Assembly (NCBI GenBank): GCA_030158485.1
Contig: JAOASS010000009.1
Location: forward strand, 62,001 to 126,000
Length of the DNA: 64,000 nucleotides
Reading direction: 5' to 3'
DNA from: Pseudobdellovibrionaceae bacterium
GTDB taxonomy: Bacteria > Bdellovibrionota > Bdellovibrionia > Bdellovibrionales > Bdellovibrionaceae
Shown: positions 1-7,310 of the stretch, piece after piece
Layout of the letters: the number at the start of each line of letters is the position of its first letter
Position numbering within the stretch: position 1 is the stretch's first letter
Position numbers and translations under genes: made by a program
The notes under the pieces: model-generated
The model's input: the letters and a program-made list of their open reading frames with translations, nothing else
Databases searched by the model: none
Told to the model about the DNA's origin: nothing

Positions 1-1578
1 AAAGTCTCCAACGGGCTTAAAATCCCCAATCACCGATTCCGGAGAAGCGGTTGTATAAGCTTCAATCCCGCCATTTGTTTCGATCAAATCGGCCACTTTC
101 ATCATGATTTTCACATCAGCTAAGGGCTGACCTGTTTTTTTACAATAATAAAGAGGGATTGGGACACCCCAAATTCTTTGACGGCTCAGGCACCAATCAG
201 GGCGTCCTTCCATCATGGCGACAAAACGTGCGCGCCCCCATTCTGGAAAGAATCCGACTTTTTCAAGGCTTTTGAGTGTTGATTTACGAAGATTATTTTT
301 TTCTAAATCCAAACCTAAAAACCACTGCGGAGTTGTTCTAAAAATAAGTGGAGTTTTGCTTCTCCAGCAATGAGGATAAGAGTGTTCGATTTGTTTTACT
401 GAAATTAACGACCCTAAAGTCTGTAGTTTTTCAACGATTAGGGGATTAGCTTTGAAAATATTCATTCCAGCCCATTCAGGGACTTCATCTGTAAAAGTTC
501 CTGATTCGCTAACGGGACAGAGAACTGGTAATTGATATTTAAGCCCTACTTTGAAATCGTCAGCACCATGCCCCGGAGCTGTATGAACGGCTCCAGTTCC
601 AGCTTCTTGAGTCACATGGTCCCCTAAGACAACAATCGAATCACGATCAATCCAAGGATGACGAGCTTTGCCAAGTTCCAGAGCTTGGCCTTTAAATTCA
701 GATTTTATTGTGAGCTGAAGATTCACATCTTTTTCAAAAGCGTCTTTTAAGTTCTTTGCGATGATCAAATTTTCTTCGCCAGTTTCATAAACGCCATAAT
801 CAAATTCAGGATGCAGACAAATTCCAACATTGGCCGGAATTGTCCAAGGAGTCGTTGTCCAAATCACAAGAGAAGTTGGCTTTTGAGGTTGACCTAATTT
901 TTTTAAGGTAGCCGGATCTTCAATTTTAAATCTGACGTAAATCGCAGGACTTTTATGGTTGTGATACTCAATTTCAGCATCTGCTAATGCTGTTTTTAAG
1001 GTCCAATTCCAATAAACAGGTTTGACTCCTTGGTAAACCAATCCCTTTTCATACATACGAGCAAATTCACGAACACATTCCGCTTCATAATCAGCTGACA
1101 TAGTCATATAAGGGTGACCCCAGTCGGCGACAACACCTAGGCGTCGAAACTGCCCCATCTGATTTTCAATCCACTGGGAAGCCTCGGCCCTGCAAAGAGC
1201 TAGAATTTCATGATCAGTTTTAGTTTGTTTTTTTTCTTGAAGGTTTTTGAGAACTTTATGCTCGATGGGAAGTCCGTGACAATCCCAACCTGGAATAAAG
1301 GGAGCGTGATATCCACGCATATTTTTATACTTGATTACAAAATCTTTAAGGCATTTATTGAGTGTGTGCCCCATATGAATGGAACCGTTTGCGTAAGGAG
1401 GGCCGTCAGGAAGAGAAAATTTTTTCTTTCCTTTATTTTTTTCCATCACTTTTTGATAAATATTTTTTTCTTGCCAGTTTTTGATGATTTCTGGTTCTTT
1501 GATATGAAGGTTTCCCTTCATAGGAAATTCTGTTTGCGGTAAGCGAAGTGTTGATTTGTAATCAGGTTTTTCAGTCAT
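1..1578 (-). CDS. ileS: Isoleucyl-tRNA synthetase, N-terminal part (cut by window edge)
   Basis: Class I aminoacyl-tRNA synthetase that charges tRNA-Ile in the cytoplasm. The reverse frame is open from an ATG at 1576-1578 to base 1, giving 526 codons, roughly the first half of a protein of about 920-1,000 residues. The class I signature is seen as PPYANGSIHMGHT near residues 60-72, and CP1 editing-domain stretches (VIWTTTPWTIPANVG, then GTGAVHTAPGHGADDF) follow in the expected order. The KMSKS loop and anticodon-binding domain lie outside the window. It starts 5 nt after the stop of the 205-aa hypothetical gene, so the two are probably co-transcribed. Assignment is secure; only the 3' end is missing. 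Confidence 0.97.
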   Translation of the reverse strand, partial: MTEKPDYKSTLRLPQTEFPMKGNLHIKEPEIIKNWQEKNIYQKVMEKNKGKKKFSLPDGPPYANGSIHMGHTLNKCLKDFVIKYKNMRGYHAPFIPGWDCHGLPIEHKVLKNLQEKKQTKTDHEILALCRAEASQWIENQMGQFRRLGVVADWGHPYMTMSADYEAECVREFARMYEKGLVYQGVKPVYWNWTLKTALADAEIEYHNHKSPAIYVRFKIEDPATLKKLGQPQKPTSLVIWTTTPWTIPANVGICLHPEFDYGVYETGEENLIIAKNLKDAFEKDVNLQLTIKSEFKGQALELGKARHPWIDRDSIVVLGDHVTQEAGTGAVHTAPGHGADDFKVGLKYQLPVLCPVSESGTFTDEVPEWAGMNIFKANPLIVEKLQTLGSLISVKQIEHSYPHCWRSKTPLIFRTTPQWFLGLDLEKNNLRKSTLKSLEKVGFFPEWGRARFVAMMEGRPDWCLSRQRIWGVPIPLYYCKKTGQPLADVKIMMKVADLIETNGGIEAYTTASPESVIGDFKPVGDF

Positions 1579-1583
1579 TCTCT

Positions 1584-2201
1584 TTATTTATAGAGGGATC
1601 GGACTTTTTGGTAGCCAATTTTCACAAGCATCCGAAGAGCTTCTGAATCTGAAGACAAATTGAGCTCACTTTTGACTTCTCGAATCAAAATTTGAGTCAT
1701 TTCGTCGTAGCTAGGCGACTGAGTTGAAACATTCAGTTCTTTCGGAACAGGTTGAGACGAATTTCCATGTGTCGTTGTGGGGCCTTGATAAGGAGGTAGG
1801 GGCGCTTGATAGTGAGCAGTGGTTGAGCTCATTCCCGAGTTTGAAGTCATACTAGGAGCGTTCTGTTGTGGAGTTGGAGGTTTTTCTAAGTCACCCATAA
1901 TTCCAGCGAGATTTTTAAGTTCCGACTTAAAGCTTTGAAGACTTGGGCGGTCATTTTGTTCGGCAAACGGGGGAATGCTTGGCCCGGCAGAGCCCGTATT
2001 TGCAAAAGTGCTGATTGTCGAATTCGTATAACGCTGCAAAGATTCTTGACCCAATCGTGTCGATTTTAAAAATAAACTGACAAGTTGATCAGGAGTAGTT
2101 GCTAATTCTTTGACTTGATCAGACTGGGATTGAAGCCAATTATAGGCTTTCAAGAGAGTCTCTTTTGTGTAAGCTTGAGGCGGTAAAAAATCAAATGTCA
2201 T
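1584..2201 (-). CDS. Hypothetical protein, 205 aa, upstream of ileS
   Basis: No family was recognised. There is no signal peptide or membrane segment. The first 70 residues and the last 40 look helical, and the middle (about residues 75-155) is a low-complexity Pro/Ser/Thr/Gln-rich linker. The C-terminal block has spaced hydrophobic residues and a charged end (SEALRMLVKIGYQKVRSLYK), which could be a small interaction domain. It starts 62 nt downstream of the sigma-54 regulator gene and ends 5 nt before ileS, so it may belong to either transcript. Likely cytoplasmic; function unknown. Confidence 0.7.
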   Translation of the reverse strand: MTFDFLPPQAYTKETLLKAYNWLQSQSDQVKELATTPDQLVSLFLKSTRLGQESLQRYTNSTISTFANTGSAGPSIPPFAEQNDRPSLQSFKSELKNLAGIMGDLEKPPTPQQNAPSMTSNSGMSSTTAHYQAPLPPYQGPTTTHGNSSQPVPKELNVSTQSPSYDEMTQILIREVKSELNLSSDSEALRMLVKIGYQKVRSLYK

Positions 2202-2263
2202 GGGACAATGAGGCTAAAGGGAAAGGCTCATCTCTGTCAACGATGAGTCACCCAATATTTTTT

Positions 2264-3772
2264 TTATTGAAAATCTTTAGCAACGATTCCGTATTTTTCA
2301 ATTTTCCTTAAAAGTGTTTTTTTAGGGATATTTGCGTGAAGTGCAGTCTGATTGATTCGGCCTCGAAAAGCTTTAAGCGCTTTAATGATAAATTCTTTTT
2401 CAAAAGCTTCTTTCTGTGCGTTGAAATCAAAATTTTCATTGACAGAGCTAGAGTCGCTTTCAATCGCAAGCCCTTCAGAAGAGTTGTCATCATCCCCATC
2501 TAAATCCATGACGTCAATACCAGGATCAACCGCCACAGATGCCGTTTGCGAAGGTTTAAAAAACTGAAGTGTTTCTGGCTTTAAAAGATCAACACCAACC
2601 GCTTCTAGTAATGATTCAGGTAAGGAAATAGGCGTGATCACTTGCGAGCTTTCAAGTACAAAAGCATGTTCAATGACATTTTCAAGCTCACGAATATTAC
2701 CTGGCCAGTTATGCTTTTTAAGAATATTAAGGGCATCGTGACTGATGCCTCGGATTGTTTTTCGATGTGTTTCATTAAATTTTTTAATAAAATTTTGAAT
2801 CATGCGATCAATATCATCTTTGCGTTCCGCCAGCGCTGGCAAAATCACGGGTACAACATTTAAGCGATAGAAAAGATCTTCTCTAAAAGTCCCTTTTTGA
2901 ATCATTTCTTCAAGGGGTCGATTGGTGGCCGCGATGATTCTGACGTTCGTTGGAAATTCACGATTAGAACCAACTGGAGTAAACATTTTTTCTTGGAGCA
3001 CGCGAAGAATTTTAACTTGCATGAGAGCCGGCATATCGCCCACTTCATCTAGAAATAAAGTTCCACCTTCAGCGAATTGAAACTTTCCAACTTTTCTTTG
3101 ATCAGCGCCCGTAAAAGAACCTTTTTCGTGGCCAAAAAGTTCAGACTCAAAAAGATTTTCAGGAATAGCAGAACAGTTGATGGCCACAAATTTTCCATCT
3201 TTGCGAGACGAATTGAAGTGAATGGCACGTGCTACAAGTTCTTTACCCGTTCCAGAGGCGCCACGAATTAAAACAGGAGTTTCAACTTGGGCGAGTTTAT
3301 GAATAATGTTGAAAACTTTCTGCATATGAGAGTTAGAGCCAATAATTTTTCGACCTTCTTCTAAAAGAACAGGTGAGCTCGCAGCGATTGATGAAATCAG
3401 TCTATGAGCTTCAACAGCCTTTTCAATAAGGACCAAAAGTTCATCAGCGGAAACGGGCTTCGATAAATAATTATATGCGCCATCTTTCACAGCTTGAACT
3501 GCATCTTGTACTGTCGCATTCGCAGTCAACATAATGACGATCAAGCCAACATCTTTTTCTTTTAATTTTTTAAGGGTTTCTAAGCCATTGAGTCGTGGCA
3601 TGTCGACATCCAAAATAACGATGTCATATTTGGGGTTTGAAGCTTCATATTTTTCGAGGGCATTAATCCCATCAAAAGCTTCATCAACTGCGAATCGATT
3701 TGAAGAAACTAATGCAGATTTAACAGACAGACGCAGACCTTGATCGTCATCAACAACAAGTACTTTCAGCAT
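2264..3772 (-). CDS. NtrC-family sigma-54-dependent response regulator
   Basis: Two-component transcription activator that couples phosphorylation to ATP-driven opening of sigma-54 RNA polymerase complexes. Domain order: receiver (about 1-120, acidic pocket VVDDD near residue 8, predicted phospho-Asp55 in ILDVDMP, conserved Lys in YLSKP), AAA+ (about 145-385, Walker A GASGTGKE, Walker B FLDEVGD), and a C-terminal Fis-type helix-turn-helix (about 460-500). The sigma-54 contact loop reads GSFTGA instead of the usual GAFTGA. The linker before the HTH is acidic. A strong GGGGGAG ribosome site precedes ATG 3772. It lies 85 nt downstream of the CHASE2 kinase gene, which is its likely partner. The operon promoter candidate near 9,540 is of sigma-54 type, so autoregulation is plausible. 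Confidence 0.95.
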   Translation of the reverse strand: MLKVLVVDDDQGLRLSVKSALVSSNRFAVDEAFDGINALEKYEASNPKYDIVILDVDMPRLNGLETLKKLKEKDVGLIVIMLTANATVQDAVQAVKDGAYNYLSKPVSADELLVLIEKAVEAHRLISSIAASSPVLLEEGRKIIGSNSHMQKVFNIIHKLAQVETPVLIRGASGTGKELVARAIHFNSSRKDGKFVAINCSAIPENLFESELFGHEKGSFTGADQRKVGKFQFAEGGTLFLDEVGDMPALMQVKILRVLQEKMFTPVGSNREFPTNVRIIAATNRPLEEMIQKGTFREDLFYRLNVVPVILPALAERKDDIDRMIQNFIKKFNETHRKTIRGISHDALNILKKHNWPGNIRELENVIEHAFVLESSQVITPISLPESLLEAVGVDLLKPETLQFFKPSQTASVAVDPGIDVMDLDGDDDNSSEGLAIESDSSSVNENFDFNAQKEAFEKEFIIKALKAFRGRINQTALHANIPKKTLLRKIEKYGIVAKDFQ

Positions 3773-3815
3773 AAATAACTCCCCCTGGAGGTAGACCTGA
3801 CTTCTTGCGCTAAGC

Positions 3816-3836
3816 TTTTGTAAGGGCTTTACAAAA
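3816..3836. promoter_or_regulatory. Perfect 8-bp inverted repeat between kinase and regulator genes
   Basis: TTTTGTAA (3816-3823) and TTACAAAA (3829-3836) flank a 5-nt centre in the 85-bp gap between the CHASE2 kinase stop and the response-regulator start. No T-run follows on the leftward transcript, so it does not look like a standard terminator. It could be an operator, an mRNA stem that tunes regulator expression, or chance in AT-rich DNA. Confidence 0.4.
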
Positions 3837-3857
3837 TTGTAACACCATAAGCTTCAT

Positions 3858-5699
3858 CTAGCTTGTGGGAAGTTTTATCGTAAATGTTGTGCCCTGACCA
3901 TATGTAGATTCTACAAATATTTCGCCGCCGTGCAGTTCCGTGAAATACTGAGCCAAATAAAGACCTAAGCCAGAGCCTTTTATCGGTGAACTTTTGGCGT
4001 TCTTACTTCGAAAAAACTTAGAGAAAACATGGGGTAACTCATCTTCTGGAATTCCAGGTCCCTGATCTTTGAAGTGAACCCATATAAGACCTTCTTTTTC
4101 TTCTGATAAGATTTGAAGAGATGTTTCATCGGGGCTGTACTTGATAGCATTTTCAATCAGATTTGAAAAAATCTGCCTGACAAGGTCGGGATCGATCAAA
4201 ACTGGAAACAGCGGTTCCAAGTGAAGCTTTATTTGAATTTTTTTAATTTTTGCTAAGAACTCATGCTTTTTAATCACGTCTTCTAATATTTGATTTATAT
4301 CTTTTGAAGTTTTGTGAAGTTCAACACCTTCGGATTCAATTTTTGCGTAATTTAGAATCGAGTTTATAAATTTAAGTAAGTCATTGCTGGATTGCTTGAT
4401 CGTATCAACAGCGTCACGTTGCGAATGGCTTAATAAAGTGGCGTCTTTTAAAATCATATCCAGCATTCCCTGGATTCGGGCAATAGGAGTTTTGAGATCA
4501 TGCGACATCATAGAAATAAAATTAGTTTTGAGTTCTTCAACTTGTTTAAGAAGTTGGTTCTTCTGGTAGTATTCCCAGCTTCTTCTGTTTTCAATAATCA
4601 GTCGGTAGGGAATAAAAAAGTAATAACAAAGAAACACAGCCAGAAGCTGGTGGGACAAAGGCCACCACCATCTAAAAGCGGCATAAAGGGCCCACGTCCA
4701 TAAAGTGTAGCCGACCATCAGCCCACCCAATAACATCAAGCCCCGTAAAGGGCGAAGAACCAGTACTCCATGAATTGTGATAAGCGAAATTAAAAATGTT
4801 AAAATAAAATTGAGAATTTCAGAATATCGGACAGGCCATGTTCCTTGAATCAGAGTGTCGATCATATTGGCCTGCATTTCAGGCAAATTCATATAAGTTG
4901 CGTCTCGTGAATGGGGCGTCATGATGTAATCATCAAATTTTCTTTGTGAATCAAATCCAACAATCACGATTTTGTTTTCCCAATCTGCTGATGGGGCCGA
5001 CATGATTTTATTGAAATCGACTGAGGGATATGTTTGAGCAGGTCTAAAATCAACATAAACTTGATTGGCACCATAGAAATCAAACAATCCTCGAATTTGA
5101 TTTTCGTCAGCCAAGCTCGGGTTCCAATCAAGAGCTAAATCTTTTTGCAGCATCGTTTTGCCTTGATAACTTAAAATAAGACGTCTGGTAACACCATCTT
5201 GTGCAAAAGATTTCCGGTCATGAGTTTTAGGTGCATAGGAAACTTGTAAAACATCGAAAGGTTTTGGAAAAGGATTTGATTCGTAATCATTTTCAGGACG
5301 CAATTCATCTCGTGTAAAATGAACTCTTTTTTCATTTTTAAAAGTTTCTGCAAAGTCAGTTTTTTCAGCTGAAGTACCCTCTAAGTCATTTGGTGGAAAA
5401 GTGATCAGAACAGTGCGTGGATTTGAATCAATTATTTTTATTAAAGAATTTTTGAGATCAGAAATTCTGGGCACAATTTGATTTTTTTTGATGGTGTCAT
5501 TTGTGATCAGAACAAGCTTAAAATAAGTTGATACAGAAGTCTTTGGGGATAAGCGAACTCTTGTATCGTAAAGCCATGATTCAATAGAATCTAGTTTAAA
5601 GTAACTGAGTCCTGCGGCTGAAATAGCAGCCAGGCAGGCTTTTAAAAGCCAAAATTTCCAAGATAATTGAGATGAAGAAAAATCAGAACGTGAAGCCAA
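3858..5699 (-). CDS. CHASE2-domain membrane histidine kinase
   Basis: Sensor kinase of 613 residues. An N-terminal hydrophobic segment (about 14-35) is followed by a large extracytoplasmic CHASE2-type sensor (to about 290; IDSNPRTVLITFPPND early, ENKIVIVGFDSQRKFDDYIMT late). Three closely spaced membrane segments (about 292-365) precede a HisKA domain with phospho-acceptor His in MMSHDLKTPIAR and a HATPase domain (NLIENAIKYSP, DQGPGIP, GSGLGLYLAQYF). This is the usual CHASE2 topology. The start is uncertain: 5699 is a TTG without a clear ribosome site, 25 nt after the stop of the 49-aa peptide gene. Sitting between that peptide and an NtrC-type regulator, the kinase is a natural candidate for sensing the peptide or an envelope signal linked to it; the ligand is inferred, not shown. 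Confidence 0.93.
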   Translation of the reverse strand: MASRSDFSSSQLSWKFWLLKACLAAISAAGLSYFKLDSIESWLYDTRVRLSPKTSVSTYFKLVLITNDTIKKNQIVPRISDLKNSLIKIIDSNPRTVLITFPPNDLEGTSAEKTDFAETFKNEKRVHFTRDELRPENDYESNPFPKPFDVLQVSYAPKTHDRKSFAQDGVTRRLILSYQGKTMLQKDLALDWNPSLADENQIRGLFDFYGANQVYVDFRPAQTYPSVDFNKIMSAPSADWENKIVIVGFDSQRKFDDYIMTPHSRDATYMNLPEMQANMIDTLIQGTWPVRYSEILNFILTFLISLITIHGVLVLRPLRGLMLLGGLMVGYTLWTWALYAAFRWWWPLSHQLLAVFLCYYFFIPYRLIIENRRSWEYYQKNQLLKQVEELKTNFISMMSHDLKTPIARIQGMLDMILKDATLLSHSQRDAVDTIKQSSNDLLKFINSILNYAKIESEGVELHKTSKDINQILEDVIKKHEFLAKIKKIQIKLHLEPLFPVLIDPDLVRQIFSNLIENAIKYSPDETSLQILSEEKEGLIWVHFKDQGPGIPEDELPHVFSKFFRSKNAKSSPIKGSGLGLYLAQYFTELHGGEIFVESTYGQGTTFTIKLPTS

Positions 5700-5724
5700 T
5701 CAATAATCAATTTCAAGACTGCGC

Positions 5725-5874
5725 TTAACCTAATGGAAAGCAGTCGCGTGGTCCTTGAGTTCCAGCTTCGGTTCCACTGGGACGAGGCTTTACCAGCTTG
5801 ATATGAGTGGCTGTGTTTTTATTCGCTGAAGCTGACTGAGAAGTTTGTTTTTTTGCAGTATTCGTATTTTTCAT
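5725..5874 (-). CDS. Putative radical SAM-modified peptide precursor (49 aa)
   Basis: Short gene read from the sequence by hand. ATG 5874 lies 3 nt after the stop of the radical SAM gene, with a GGAG ribosome site whose bases fall at the end of that gene, so translation is probably coupled. The product starts MKNTNTAKKQTSQSASANK, continues through a charged stretch (HIKLVKPRPSG) and ends GTQGPRDCFPLG, with its single Cys five residues from the C-terminus. There is no hydrophobic signal sequence. A polar leader with a short Gly/Pro/Cys-containing tail, encoded directly beside a SPASM-type radical SAM enzyme, is the usual layout of ribosomally made, modified peptides. I do not recognise the family. 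No dedicated peptidase or exporter gene is seen nearby. That the ORF is translated is likely; precursor function is inference. Confidence 0.72.
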   Translation of the reverse strand: MKNTNTAKKQTSQSASANKNTATHIKLVKPRPSGTEAGTQGPRDCFPLG

Positions 5875-5877
5875 AAA

Positions 5878-7257
5878 CTACTCCGATTCTCTGCTGTTCT
5901 TATAATACATAAAGACCTCGCTCAGCAAGTGGCGAGTTCGATAGCAATAAGTAATGTGTTTTGTATGTTTATCCCCTGTTAAACTTTCATGATTGAACAA
6001 ACATCCACCGCCACACATATGGCGGGCCCAACAAGTTTGGCAATGATTCAGTTCAATTAAGGGCTGTTGTAGTGGTTTAAGGCGATTCCAGTTCACTTCT
6101 GCGCCTTGACCGATCATTCGATCTTTGAAGCTCACTTCTAAGGGGCACTGGTAAACGTTATTACGAGAATCAATACTTAATAGAGATTTACCAGTGCCGC
6201 AGTAATTTTCTTTTTGATAGGGGTTGTCGAGTTGAGAAAAGTAGATATCAAAAAAGCGAATTCGGCGCAGTTCTGTTTCACGGCCTTTTGCAAAAGCGAG
6301 TTCCGCCGTTTTTTTCATGCTTTCGACAAACTTTTGATTGGCCACTTCATCTTTTTCTGTAATGTCAAAAGTGAATTCCATTTGATCTATATTCAATTTT
6401 TGAAAGAAGTTCCAAGTTTGAACGACGTCTAAATGATCTCGATTGAAAACAGCATGCATTAAAATCATGCCAAATTCATTTTTACGCGCCAACAAAGTAT
6501 CAAGACCTTGAAGCGCCTGCACCGTTGAGCTCTTTCCATTTTTTTGGGGTCGGCGGGAATCATTGATTTCGGGTGGTCCATCTAAACTAAAAGTGATGGT
6601 GGGCTTCAGTGGTGCTAATAAATCAAGGACTTGATCATTAATTAAAGTGCCATTTGTAATGATTTGGAACTCAGTGCGGATATTATTTTGTGTTCCAAGA
6701 TCTCGAGCGTATTTGCCGATCAACTGAATTGCTTGAGGATACATCAAAGGTTCGCCACCTAAGAATGTGATATTAAATTGACCGCGTAATTCAGGGTCCC
6801 TTTTTTTTGTGTTTATGTGATCCGAAATTTTGGATCTTAAACGATCCATAAAAATTTTTATTTGGGGTAGAGTTTTTTCAACCGAAATTTGTCCTACGGG
6901 GTCACCGTAAGTGCCATCTCCACCGGCTGCGCAGTAGTGGCAATGCAAATTACAAAGCTGAGTTACATTCAGGGTCAAATTGAACTGATTATGATCTTTA
7001 TTTTCAGGCATGACCAAAACAGAAGATTGTTCCCAAGCTTTGATCAGGGCCGTGATATCAGAATCCTGACTCATTGATAACTCTGATGGAACGGCTGAAG
7101 AGAAATCACTTATCGGCATTAAAGACCATAATTCGTCAGAAATTTCAGCGACTTGAATATTTTTTGAATGAAAAGAAAATGGTGCAGAGTCTGCTTTTTT
7201 GAAAGCGACAAAGTCTTTGTGGCGTCTGATTTCTGTAGTTTTCATATCAAGTGTCAT
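5878..7257 (-). CDS. Radical SAM/SPASM peptide-maturase-like enzyme
   Basis: Cytoplasmic iron-sulfur enzyme of 459 residues. The radical SAM cluster motif CX3CX2C is seen as TQLCNLHCHYC (about 102-109), followed by FLGGEPLMYPQAIQLI (the GGE motif). A C-terminal SPASM region carries a Cys-rich block (YCGTGKSLLSID, YQCPLEV, NHCQTCWARHMCGGGCLFN, YCYRTR) fitting two auxiliary clusters. The N-terminal 100 residues (FSFHSKNIQVAEISDELWSL) resemble the peptide-handling front domain seen in other peptide-modifying members. I chose ATG 7257 because GGGGA precedes it with good spacing; an upstream ATG at 7278 lacks one. It sits between a secreted 726-aa protein and the 49-aa peptide, which is its likely substrate. 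An anaerobic sulfatase-maturase role is possible but less likely, because no canonical sulfatase is adjacent. Confidence 0.92.
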   Translation of the reverse strand: MTLDMKTTEIRRHKDFVAFKKADSAPFSFHSKNIQVAEISDELWSLMPISDFSSAVPSELSMSQDSDITALIKAWEQSSVLVMPENKDHNQFNLTLNVTQLCNLHCHYCAAGGDGTYGDPVGQISVEKTLPQIKIFMDRLRSKISDHINTKKRDPELRGQFNITFLGGEPLMYPQAIQLIGKYARDLGTQNNIRTEFQIITNGTLINDQVLDLLAPLKPTITFSLDGPPEINDSRRPQKNGKSSTVQALQGLDTLLARKNEFGMILMHAVFNRDHLDVVQTWNFFQKLNIDQMEFTFDITEKDEVANQKFVESMKKTAELAFAKGRETELRRIRFFDIYFSQLDNPYQKENYCGTGKSLLSIDSRNNVYQCPLEVSFKDRMIGQGAEVNWNRLKPLQQPLIELNHCQTCWARHMCGGGCLFNHESLTGDKHTKHITYCYRTRHLLSEVFMYYKNSRESE

Positions 7258-7310
7258 TTTGTCCCCGGCTTGCACCATCGTTTAGATATTTGCAAACCAG
7301 GGGCCGTTAA

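Noticed and set aside
2220-2245. TTGACA upstream of the 205-aa gene as a sigma-70 promoter
   Set aside because: The spacing gives no acceptable -10 hexamer.
5878-7257. Radical SAM enzyme as an anaerobic sulfatase maturase for the sulfatase-like protein at 25.8-27.6 kb
   Set aside because: The genes are 18 kb apart and the sulfatase-like motif (S-G-P-A-M) lacks the Arg and sequence context needed for formylglycine formation; a short peptide lies directly beside the enzyme instead.
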